Source of the DNA: OLB23 sp965230965
Lineage (GTDB): Bacteria; Patescibacteriota; Microgenomatia; UBA1406; HO2-37-13b
Direction: 5' to 3'
DNA: 64,000 nucleotides
Assembly (NCBI GenBank): GCA_965230965.1
Contig: OZ246401.1
Coordinates: forward strand, 496,001-560,000
In this document: positions 56,857-64,000 of the stretch, in pieces
Layout of the letters: the number at the start of each line of letters is the position of its first letter
How positions within the stretch are numbered: position 1 is the first letter of the stretch
Made by a program: the position numbers and the translations under genes
Notes under the pieces: model-generated
The model's input: only the letters and a program-made list of their open reading frames with translations
Told to the model about the DNA's origin: nothing
Database searches by the model: none

Positions 56857-59085
56857 TTACTGCGTTAGTTCAGTCCAATCATAGGTGCGAACTGATAATA
56901 GATCCATGATATTTAAGTAGAGAATAGGGTCAAATACAACGAATACAGATGGCTTTGATGCATCATCAATTCTATTTCGCTTAAGTGGATTGGCCGCTGC
57001 ATAAGAAATAATATTACCTTTGACTTTGAGTGGGTATGGTGAATGATCGCTATCATAAGAGAAGTCCAAGGTGTCAGCAATAAAGACGCCGCCCATTGTC
57101 TCTACAGAGTGGTGAATTTTGAGGTCTCCTGTTGCATTTTCACCGCCCTCAACAAAAATTGCGATCGGTAATGGTGAATTCGTGACAGGGTTAGGAACAT
57201 TGAAGTCGGTGTCGACGGTCAGATCACCGCGAATTATCAATACATATGGTGTGAGAGCAGCATTTTCAAGTGCATCGAGTATTGCTTGTCCTTCTTGCGA
57301 TGTGTTAGAAAGGGTCAAGTCGCTGGTCAAGATGTTGATTTCGCCGCCATGGAGGTTGGCGAGATCAGCTGGTGTGGCAATAATATTTGTTTTTTTGCGG
57401 GCTAGTGCATAGTCAAGGAATGACTCGGGTGTATATTGTGTGTTCTTCGAATACACCGTTTTGTTCCATTCTCTATGAGAGATTGGGGCGCCATTTGTAT
57501 TGATTGGATCACCAAAGCTTGTGACAACACCTGCCTGATTAAGATTGAAACAGCGTATATCTGTTGGGTTGTTGACATCGCATGCTGGGTCGGGAGCTTC
57601 TTGTACATCATCGTCATCATAAGGTGAAACAGGGTTAGGAATTGGATCATTGATAGCATCCAGCTTGTGGAATTGATCGTCCTTCAGCTTGTACCAAGGG
57701 GTATTGCTGTAAGAGTAGGAGCCTGGAGCTGGAGTTGGTTCCTCTGGTTTATCACAACTACAGCCGATAACGATTTCCTTTTTACAGGTTGAGCCGTCTC
57801 TACAGCGGAGTTCGATTTCTTTAACACCTGCATTGTCGAATTTTACACAACTAATATCTGGATATTGTCCTCCAATTGGGTTACCGTTCTCACCAGGGGG
57901 GAAGATAATTTCATATCCAGGGTCAACACCAGGATCAAGTGTAATCTCGTTGCAGTTAGATCCCCAACATGCACACCCATTGCCACCAGGTCCTCCAATA
58001 TCAAAATCGCATGATGGTGAACAACCTTCAACGACTTTTGGTGCGACACACTTAGGGCAGCAGACTTGAGTATCACAGCCACAAGCGGCTGGTGGAGGAT
58101 CTTCGCCAGGCCCACCGATACTGTATGAAAAATTTCTACATTGATTGCCAATAAGCTCATCAATTTTTATAGTTGGAAAGGGAGTAACTAACTTATCACA
58201 ATCACCATTATCGCATTTAAAACAAGCAGGTACTGTGCCTCCAAATATTGGTCCTTCAATCTTACCAGGCTGACCATCTGGATGCTGTGGACACGGCATG
58301 GAAAGACCTTGTGCTAATGCAGCTTCGCAGCCACATGCATTAGCACACCAACAAGCACTGTCATCTGCAGCACACCCTGGAGGGGCAGATGGATTTACGC
58401 ATTTACCGACGCCCCCACCAACATTCGTACAAACAGTCCCATTCGTGCATCCGGAGTTTGCAACATTTAGTTGGCAATCACTAAAACACTGTGGTACTGT
58501 GGTTGGCGTGGGTGTTGGTGTGCTTATATTACCGGGGGGTGATGTTGGCTCTCCTGGCTGTCCATCACATATGCAATCTGGGTCTGTTGGACAGCTTGGA
58601 TTAACACATTTATTAATTGTTGCTGCTCCGACATACGAATCGCATTGCCCACCCATAAATTCGCTGCCCGAACAAGCTACTGGAGTACGAACCAAATTTG
58701 CACTTACACAAACCTTTCCCGATGCAGATCCTAAGTTATTACATGCGCACACACCGCCGTTACACACTTCATGCGAACATCCACAGTCAGACGCGCTAGG
58801 GCAGCTAGAGTTTACACATTTTGTAATTTTTGGGTTTGGGCCAAACGATTCGCATAAACCGCCTGCGGCATCTTGACCGACACAGTCTACCTGCATTGCT
58901 GTGAGGCCCTGAGGGCATGTTTTACCGAGCGCAGAGCCTCTATTTTGGCAGCCGCATACTAATCCACTACACGCCTGACCAGAATTTGCATATCCGTCTC
59001 CGAGTTGAGCTTTTGCACTAGAAGGGGCAAGGAAAAAGGTTAATCCACAAAAAGATAGAGTGAGAAAAAGCACTAACTTTCTCAT
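56857..59085 (-). CDS. Large secreted cysteine-rich surface protein (742 aa)
   Basis: It has a signal peptide (LVLFLTLSFCGLTFFLAPSSA) and a first part with many cysteines. Two repeat units of about 60 residues are seen: SGLVCGCQNRGSALGKTC...CVNSSCPSASDCGC and GGVCACNNLGSASGKVC...CVNPSCPTDPDCIC. A spacer with TPTPTPTTVP and a further cysteine-rich part follow. The last third is beta-rich without many cysteines and ends with FVVFDPILYLNIMDLLSVRTYDWTEL. No catalytic motif. It may be a pilus tip or adhesin acting with the PilX-like protein after it. No family assigned. Confidence 0.72.
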   Translation of the reverse strand: MRKLVLFLTLSFCGLTFFLAPSSAKAQLGDGYANSGQACSGLVCGCQNRGSALGKTCPQGLTAMQVDCVGQDAAGGLCESFGPNPKITKCVNSSCPSASDCGCSHEVCNGGVCACNNLGSASGKVCVSANLVRTPVACSGSEFMGGQCDSYVGAATINKCVNPSCPTDPDCICDGQPGEPTSPPGNISTPTPTPTTVPQCFSDCQLNVANSGCTNGTVCTNVGGGVGKCVNPSAPPGCAADDSACWCANACGCEAALAQGLSMPCPQHPDGQPGKIEGPIFGGTVPACFKCDNGDCDKLVTPFPTIKIDELIGNQCRNFSYSIGGPGEDPPPAACGCDTQVCCPKCVAPKVVEGCSPSCDFDIGGPGGNGCACWGSNCNEITLDPGVDPGYEIIFPPGENGNPIGGQYPDISCVKFDNAGVKEIELRCRDGSTCKKEIVIGCSCDKPEEPTPAPGSYSYSNTPWYKLKDDQFHKLDAINDPIPNPVSPYDDDDVQEAPDPACDVNNPTDIRCFNLNQAGVVTSFGDPINTNGAPISHREWNKTVYSKNTQYTPESFLDYALARKKTNIIATPADLANLHGGEINILTSDLTLSNTSQEGQAILDALENAALTPYVLIIRGDLTVDTDFNVPNPVTNSPLPIAIFVEGGENATGDLKIHHSVETMGGVFIADTLDFSYDSDHSPYPLKVKGNIISYAAANPLKRNRIDDASKPSVFVVFDPILYLNIMDLLSVRTYDWTELTQ

Positions 59086-59121
59086 GATATAAAGAAAGCT
59101 TAGGGTTTTTTAGAAGAAAAA

Positions 59122-61239
59122 TCAAGGTCTACCTTGTGCAGCAGCCATGCGATCTCGCATAGCACTTGCGAATATATTTGCTCTCAAGACATCTACAGGT
59201 GTTCGTTGGCCTGCAAATCCAGGGATAGCTACTCGTACGTTTGGATAAGCTTGTTGGGCGCCAAGAGCTGCTGCTGCTATGCGGACGCCATCATTAAAAC
59301 GGCCATTGTCTGGTAGTATAGGAAGAAGAATATCTCGATAGTGACCAGGGTACGCGCCAAGATCACCGCGTATTTCCTCTGCTAATGCTACTTGATCTCC
59401 AAGCTGTGCTGGATAACGATAGATGGGTAATACTAAAGTTGTTGCGGAAGCTGGAACAACACTTTCCAGCTCTCGCATAATAACACCACTATTATTCTCG
59501 ATATTTGCATTATCACCTAAAACCAAACCGTATTGTTCAAGGGCAACTTCATCTGGATGGGCTCGATAGATTCTATCAAGTACGTCATTGATATGGGACT
59601 CAGGTCCAGTAATATATGAAGCCTCAAAAGGAAACCAATCGATATAGTTACGTCGTCCTCGGTTGTTGTCTTTATCGTCAGCCGGATTTACTACGCCGCC
59701 TATTAAAAGTCCAGGAAAAGCATTGCCACCCCAGCGTTCGTAAAGATTGCCAAAAGCTCCTCGTGCAGCTGCCCTGATTCTTTCTGCTACCTGAGGGTTA
59801 CCATACTCATTCTGTTGTGCACCAATCCATCTTAACGTGCTTGCGTAGGAATTAACATACGACGGATCATACATCCTTAAGTCCTGTTGTCTTGCAAAGC
59901 GAGCTGCTAGATCAATGAAGCCAAGTCTTTGATAATTGTCTTGATATGCTTCACCTGGATAAAGTACCATACCATCAGCATATCCTTCTAAAAAAACTCT
60001 TATGGCATCTGGGTTACGCCAGAAAGCATCATCGTTAATTACAACATCAGGCCCACCGTATCGAGCTATGTAATCTTGTGCGGTAGCAAGATCCGGATAA
60101 CGCGCAACTAAAGGAGTAGCTTCCCCTAATAATGTTATAGAATGAACATCTATAGCTTTTGTATTAGGTGGGAACACACCATTAACATGTCGTTGATGAT
60201 ATTCAGGGAGGTCTAATATTGGCCCGGTTCCTGATGGAATTACTTCGATACATGCACCTTCAGATGTTTCTACTCTAATATATCGATCTTCACCATCGTT
60301 CCCAGTTCTCGACAAAAATGTTACCTCAGCATCATGTCCGCGTAGGACAGCCGGGCCATCATCAGGCTCCTCATCACAAGGATTTTCAAAGTTAACTCGC
60401 CATTCACCACTTTCCGCATCGTAGCTAACGCTACTATCCCAGTTGTTCACAGCCCCTCCTTCTTGAGAGGTAAGCGCACCACTTAGAACCAATGTCGGAT
60501 CTTCAGCAACATAGTCATTCCTGGATCCACTAATTGGTGTGACCAAATCAGGCTTTGCTGTGAGGCCCAGTTCTACTCCAGCTGGTGCAGTGCCGATGTA
60601 GAATGCACTCCCAGGAATTGTTTCGTCCTGATTATCGTTTCGACCCCTCATCCAATCTACATCATCCATACCGCCTGCGGACATAAAAACCGGCCCACGA
60701 GAATCAGGACTTATTACGGGTGTTCTACTCATTCCCTCCGGATCAAATGATATAGGCCCAGGTGTTGGACTTGCTGGAACTGCAGTAGCTGTTGAGGAAG
60801 CTGTAGCTGTAGCAGTGGCCGTTGCGGTAGCTGTGGCCGTTTCCGTAGACTTTGCTGTAGCGCTTGCGGTAGGTTTTGCTTCAGTCGATGTAGCAGTGGC
60901 CATGGCTGTGCCTACTGCACCACGAGGTCTCGCAGCGAATGGAAGGAAGATCGTATTTTCATCTTCAGTTGCTAAAGGATCTTCTTCTTCACCCTGTTCA
61001 GTTTCTTGATTATTTGCGAGTTCAGCCTCACCCGTGATAGGCGCATCGGCAAAATAAAATGCAGATTGAACCATCCAAGGGGGAAGGGCGTCTAAAACGA
61101 GCTCATGACCAGAGTCTGGTGAATGTTGGACATCAACGGCCCTTACGTGAGATTCACTGCCACCCATAAGGCCCGCTGCCAATCCTACACCAGCCGCAAT
61201 ACCAATAACTCTTGGAGAATATCCGTTTTCAGCTGACAT
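59122..61239 (-). CDS. Large secreted protein with (Ala-Thr) stalk (705 aa)
   Basis: The N-terminal helix (GIAAGVGLAAGLMGGS) looks like a signal or anchor. Residues about 112-155 are a low-complexity stalk of alternating Ala and Thr (TATATATATATA, with TEAKPTASATAKS), typical of surface stalks. The remaining 500 residues contain a domain that begins near IDVHSITLLGEATPLVARYP and has PNVRVAIPGFAG; no family recognised. It is probably exported and may be glycosylated. The -10 (CTATAT) ends six bases before the ATG. The stalk is coded by a GC-rich repeat (60785-60900). Confidence 0.68.
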   Translation of the reverse strand: MSAENGYSPRVIGIAAGVGLAAGLMGGSESHVRAVDVQHSPDSGHELVLDALPPWMVQSAFYFADAPITGEAELANNQETEQGEEEDPLATEDENTIFLPFAARPRGAVGTAMATATSTEAKPTASATAKSTETATATATATATATASSTATAVPASPTPGPISFDPEGMSRTPVISPDSRGPVFMSAGGMDDVDWMRGRNDNQDETIPGSAFYIGTAPAGVELGLTAKPDLVTPISGSRNDYVAEDPTLVLSGALTSQEGGAVNNWDSSVSYDAESGEWRVNFENPCDEEPDDGPAVLRGHDAEVTFLSRTGNDGEDRYIRVETSEGACIEVIPSGTGPILDLPEYHQRHVNGVFPPNTKAIDVHSITLLGEATPLVARYPDLATAQDYIARYGGPDVVINDDAFWRNPDAIRVFLEGYADGMVLYPGEAYQDNYQRLGFIDLAARFARQQDLRMYDPSYVNSYASTLRWIGAQQNEYGNPQVAERIRAAARGAFGNLYERWGGNAFPGLLIGGVVNPADDKDNNRGRRNYIDWFPFEASYITGPESHINDVLDRIYRAHPDEVALEQYGLVLGDNANIENNSGVIMRELESVVPASATTLVLPIYRYPAQLGDQVALAEEIRGDLGAYPGHYRDILLPILPDNGRFNDGVRIAAAALGAQQAYPNVRVAIPGFAGQRTPVDVLRANIFASAMRDRMAAAQGRP
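60785..60900 (-). repeat. Low-complexity GCN/ACN codon repeat coding the Ala-Thr stalk
   Basis: The minus strand repeats GCT/ACA/GCC/ACN codons, seen on the plus strand as CTGTAGCAGTGGCCGTTGCG and similar. It is imperfect, so slippage could change its length. Confidence 0.7.
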
Positions 61240-61511
61240 GTTCGTATATAGAACTTGTAGAAAGGTTTTTTTGGTTCAAAACTATGAGTTTTAGAGAGGA
61301 AAAAAGACCACCCCCATTAAGGGCAAGAGTAGATAGTAAATCTTTCGATCTTGTCGAGCGATGCATCATATATTTATCTTATAGGATAATGCTTATTATG
61401 TCTATAGGTTATTATAGAACGTATCCTATGAGATTGCAAATTTCACGCTACAACGATCTTACTTATGTATATTACTATTTTGTTATAGGAAAAGTCAAAC
61501 TTAATTATTAT
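61240..61511. other. Intergenic region without a supported gene
   Basis: 272 bases between the two convergently read large-protein and GH18 genes' outer ends (both minus strand). It is AT-rich, with stretches such as TATTATAGAACG and TATTTAATAATACCC. A plus-strand reading frame crosses it but lacks a promoter, ribosome site and any domain, so no gene is claimed. It holds the promoter of 59122-61239. Confidence 0.6.
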
Positions 61512-62693
61512 TTAATAATACCCAAAAGCCCAATAGCCTACTGAGCGGATATACTTTGTGGATAAATATGAGATTTTAGCCTTTATTGACAGTCCATCTT
61601 CATACCAAACATTATGACGCTGGCCTGATTTTTCAATATATGTGACATTTATTTCTTGCGTTTTTGGATCACGATTTTTTGAGCAAGATAGAGTTTCGCA
61701 CGCTGAGTTTAGCGTGTGCTCAGCGTTAAATAATGTGAGGGCTTTTGCTGAGGTAGCAGGTCGATTTTGAGCATCAACCGACCAATCATAGCCAAAAAGC
61801 CCGAAAAGTATGGTCAATTTTTCTTCTGGGACGACTTTCAGAAAATCATTGGTCATTGTGACAAAGTCGTATGGATAGGAGGTTCCTTTGGAAAGGGGGA
61901 AATTTGGACCAGGCTCACCATAGCTTTTATGAAAATCATAGGCCATAACGAAAATTTCATCGCTAAATGAAGCTATTTTTTCAACATCATATGGGCGTTG
62001 GCGGTAGAATACATCACCGTATAGCGCGACAGAAAAGGGCAGGTATTCATCATGGCTTCTTTTTGCTGCGTATTGTAAAAATGAGGTAATTGCGTCTATG
62101 GTATCTTTCGTGGCAAGTACAGAGTGTTCAATGTCGAACAATATGCCATTGAATGAATAATGCTTGGCAAGCTCGATTGCCTCAAAAGTAAGTTTTTCTT
62201 GTTTGACCGGATCGGCCAAAATAGCCTCAGTTATATCTTCGTTCATCATGCGGATAGTGAGAAGCTTGGACGCCTGCCAGCCTGAGGTTTTTTGAGCGAA
62301 TGTCGCGACATTTGTATATCCTGGTTCAAGTTGATCTAGAGCCCCATTCTCCAATGGAGTCACGCCAAAATATATGACATGTCGGAGGTTTTTATGCTTA
62401 ATAAAATCGGGGAGCACGTCAGTATTTTTGAGGTTAGAGATCTTCCAATATGGCACAAATATTGATCCCTCAGGCGCTTCAAATTTTTCTGGGAGAGGAG
62501 GCAAGGGTGCTTCTTCAGCTGGCTTTTCCAGCCGGGCGGGTTTCGAACTTATCGTGATTGGTTCCTGCTCAGATAAGGAGGTAAAAAAAAGATATGTTAG
62601 GGCGAAAACAGAGCCTATTGTAATAAGCCAAAAGCGCTTTCGATATATAAGCTTTTTCTTAGGAATATTCCTTTTTGACCTCAAATAAGACAT
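61512..62693 (-). CDS. GH18-like glycoside hydrolase, membrane-anchored (393 aa)
   Basis: The start at 62693 (MSYLRSKRNIPKKK) gives an N-terminal basic tail, one membrane helix (FWLITIGSVFALTYLFFTSL) and a Pro/Glu spacer. The catalytic barrel has the GH18 signature near FNGILFDIEHSV, with the D-x-E of the DxxDxE motif, and VMAYDFHKSYG with the Tyr-Asp pair. GH18 enzymes cut beta-1,4-linked N-acetylglucosamine in chitin or peptidoglycan; spore-type YaaH relatives act on the wall. It overlaps the small membrane gene 62659 by 35 bases. Confidence 0.82.
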   Translation of the reverse strand: MSYLRSKRNIPKKKLIYRKRFWLITIGSVFALTYLFFTSLSEQEPITISSKPARLEKPAEEAPLPPLPEKFEAPEGSIFVPYWKISNLKNTDVLPDFIKHKNLRHVIYFGVTPLENGALDQLEPGYTNVATFAQKTSGWQASKLLTIRMMNEDITEAILADPVKQEKLTFEAIELAKHYSFNGILFDIEHSVLATKDTIDAITSFLQYAAKRSHDEYLPFSVALYGDVFYRQRPYDVEKIASFSDEIFVMAYDFHKSYGEPGPNFPLSKGTSYPYDFVTMTNDFLKVVPEEKLTILFGLFGYDWSVDAQNRPATSAKALTLFNAEHTLNSACETLSCSKNRDPKTQEINVTYIEKSGQRHNVWYEDGLSIKAKISYLSTKYIRSVGYWAFGYY

Positions 62694-63078
62694 ACCACGC
62701 AAGGATTTGAGCCGCAAATGTATAAACATTGAAAAACATGAGTGTTAGTAGAAGCTGGATGAGCGAAACGTAGAAAACGTTGTACCAGCCCTTTTTAGCC
62801 CAAAGTGAAAGAGGTTTGTACGACATAATAAGGATGCCACTACAGAGCAAGAGGACGAGCTGAAGTAGAATTTTATTGAATGTGAAGAGTGGTATGTTTT
62901 TTTCGAAAAAGAGCCATGCCGCTAAAAAAACTGAGCTAATAGCGGCAACAAACGTCATATAGGGTAAAAGTTCGGTTAACAAGCGTCTGCCACTTTTTGG
63001 CAGATGAGGAAAAGCTTTATGCACAGTTTCAATCATCTCCTCAATTTGTTCAAACCGTTTCAGATCGAGTACGCCCAT
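62659..63078 (-). CDS. Membrane protein of unknown function (139 aa)
   Basis: The protein has an amphipathic N-terminal part (RFEQIEEMIETVHKAFPHLP) and about four hydrophobic segments. No family is recognised. The start shares its base 63078 with the dprA stop region (overlap of one base), so it is translated behind dprA. The end overlaps the GH18 gene by 35 bases. Confidence 0.65.
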   Translation of the reverse strand: MGVLDLKRFEQIEEMIETVHKAFPHLPKSGRRLLTELLPYMTFVAAISSVFLAAWLFFEKNIPLFTFNKILLQLVLLLCSGILIMSYKPLSLWAKKGWYNVFYVSLIQLLLTLMFFNVYTFAAQILAWYVLFEVKKEYS

Positions 63079-64000
63079 CAGGTTATATAGTATGCTCCCA
63101 GGCTATTTTTTGCAATGTGTCCTTTAATTTCTAATTCTGAAAGCCGATGAAGTATATGGTGTACGGGTTGCTGGAGACGTTCAGAAAGACTATCTGGATC
63201 ATTAGTCTCTTGCCGAATAAGCGCCATGAGTTCAGCTTGATCTTCATTAAGGTCCAGGATTAATTCTGGAGGAAGTGAGGGCGGTTTTAGGTTCAAATGA
63301 TTAAAAATATCATCGGGTGAAAAAGCGAATGTTCCTCCATTTTGCATGAGAAATGAGAAGGTGTAGCCGTACTCTGCGGTTAAGTTGTATGGTGGGAGAA
63401 ACACCGGTCTGCCTTGTTCACCAGCGTTTTTTGCGGTAGTAAGTGTTCCGGATTCTGAAGTACCCTCAATGACAACAACGCCATCAGAAAGGGCAGAAAT
63501 AAGCCTATTGCGCATGACAAAATGCTCCTTTTTGCTTATGTGGCCAGGCGGGAATTCGCTACAAATCGTACCTCCTTCGGTCAGAATGCGTTTATAAAGT
63601 TCAATATTTGAGCGGGGATAAGGAATATCAATGCCAGAACCAAGCACAGCGACTGTTTTGGTTTTAAATTTAAGTGCAATTTCGTGGGAGAGTGCATCGA
63701 TACCTTTGGCCATTCCTGAGATTATGGTGAATCCAGCCGAAGCAAGTCGAGAGGTAAAAAGGGTAGTAAGGTATCTGCCATACTCGGTGTGATCTCTGCT
63801 ACCAACAACAGCGATTGCTGGTGGAGGTGAATCAGATTCGACAATGGTAGAAATGTCGCCTTTTATGAATAAACAAAGCGGTGGAGAGGCAATATTGCGA
63901 AGCTTATTAGGATATTGCGGAAGGTCAAGAGTCAATATTTGTACATCTTTTTTTAACAGGGATTTTAGAATGCTATAGGGGGTTTTGCCCGAACGGAATT
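63078..64000 (-). CDS. dprA: DNA processing protein DprA/Smf (5' end outside window)
   Basis: The frame stays open to the right edge of the window, adding a segment with SILKSLLKKDVQILTLDLPQYP, which is the normal DprA N-terminal continuation, so the true start lies beyond. The Rossmann-like domain shows VVGSRDHTEYGRYLT, the GMAKGIDALSHEIAL motif and SEFPPGHISKKEHFVMRNRLIS, followed by GTLTTAKNAGEQGRPVFLPP. A C-terminal winged helix (LSERLQQPVHHILHRLSELEIKG) is present. DprA loads RecA on single-stranded DNA taken up in transformation, which fits an organism with type IV pilus genes. Confidence 0.93.
   Translation of the reverse strand, partial: FRSGKTPYSILKSLLKKDVQILTLDLPQYPNKLRNIASPPLCLFIKGDISTIVESDSPPPAIAVVGSRDHTEYGRYLTTLFTSRLASAGFTIISGMAKGIDALSHEIALKFKTKTVAVLGSGIDIPYPRSNIELYKRILTEGGTICSEFPPGHISKKEHFVMRNRLISALSDGVVVIEGTSESGTLTTAKNAGEQGRPVFLPPYNLTAEYGYTFSFLMQNGGTFAFSPDDIFNHLNLKPPSLPPELILDLNEDQAELMALIRQETNDPDSLSERLQQPVHHILHRLSELEIKGHIAKNSLGAYYIT

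Noticed and set aside
61212..61544. Plus-strand 110-codon frame across the 61.2-61.5 kb gap
   Set aside because: It overlaps the starts and ends of two minus-strand genes, has no promoter or ribosome site, and its composition looks like random AT-rich translation.
1..64000. CRISPR array
   Set aside because: No regularly spaced repeats were found; the repeats present are dispersed or single direct pairs.
1..64000. Recoded UGA as in Gracilibacteria or Absconditabacteria
   Set aside because: TGA ends well-defined genes (for example the T4SS ATPase at 45238-45240) and no in-frame TGA is needed in conserved genes.

Overview
The window looks like part of the chromosome of a Patescibacteria/CPR-type bacterium: AT-rich, tightly packed genes, many overlapping stops and starts, TGA used as a stop, tRNAs without an encoded CCA, type IV secretion-like pilins and ATPases, a FemAB-like transferase, a membrane-anchored Mur ligase, an IMP dehydrogenase without CBS domains and a B12-dependent class II ribonucleotide reductase. 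The phylum is inferred from this gene mix; no 16S rRNA is present.

Layout. 0-3.5 kb: end of a VirB4-like ATPase, then dnaN and dnaA on the minus strand with a replication origin between them (DnaA box, DnaA-trio, AT-rich stretch) and DnaA boxes over the dnaA promoter. 3.5-7.9 kb: minus-strand envelope operon (alpha/beta hydrolase, Mur ligase, DegT aminotransferase, FemAB). 7.9-8.8 kb: two related small GC-rich genes around tRNA-Ala. 8.9-19.9 kb: M23-like protein, idi, FAD oxidoreductase, Nudix, miaB, guaB, two ABC-2 permeases, yqeY, RNase H-like, UbiA and PIN proteins. 20-25 kb: nrdR, nrdJ, cobalamin adenosyltransferase, then a cobalamin riboswitch in front of an unrecognised 434-residue protein. 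25.8-29.7 kb: five small GC-rich genes and clpB. 29.8-37.2 kb: ABC ATPase, SpoIID protein, T4SS-like pilins, GT2, membrane proteins, tRNA-CAU. 37.3-46.7 kb: methyltransferase, ftsB-like, xer, GT2, RNase H, two more small GC-rich genes, a large T4SS DNA-pump ATPase, a REP-type transposase and a flavin reductase. 46.7-54.3 kb: glycan cluster (GT-C proteins, GT4, methyltransferase, HAD protein). 54.4-64 kb: argS, PilX-like pilin, large surface proteins, GH18 protein, dprA.

Two expression styles stand out. Most single genes and first genes of operons have a -10 hexamer ending only 6-11 bases before the start codon, which predicts leaderless mRNA. Nine very small, visibly GC-rich genes differ: almost all have a sigma70-like promoter (often TTGAAT-17-TATAAT), an untranslated leader, a clear GGAGG-type ribosome site and a strong GC-rich hairpin terminator. 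They occur in four clusters and look like a separate class of expression cassette.

Two families of short palindromic repeats are scattered at gene ends. Family A flanks the REP-associated transposase gene in inverted orientation, as in REP/RAYT systems. Family B has five loci, including an inverted pair and one copy lying in frame inside miaB.
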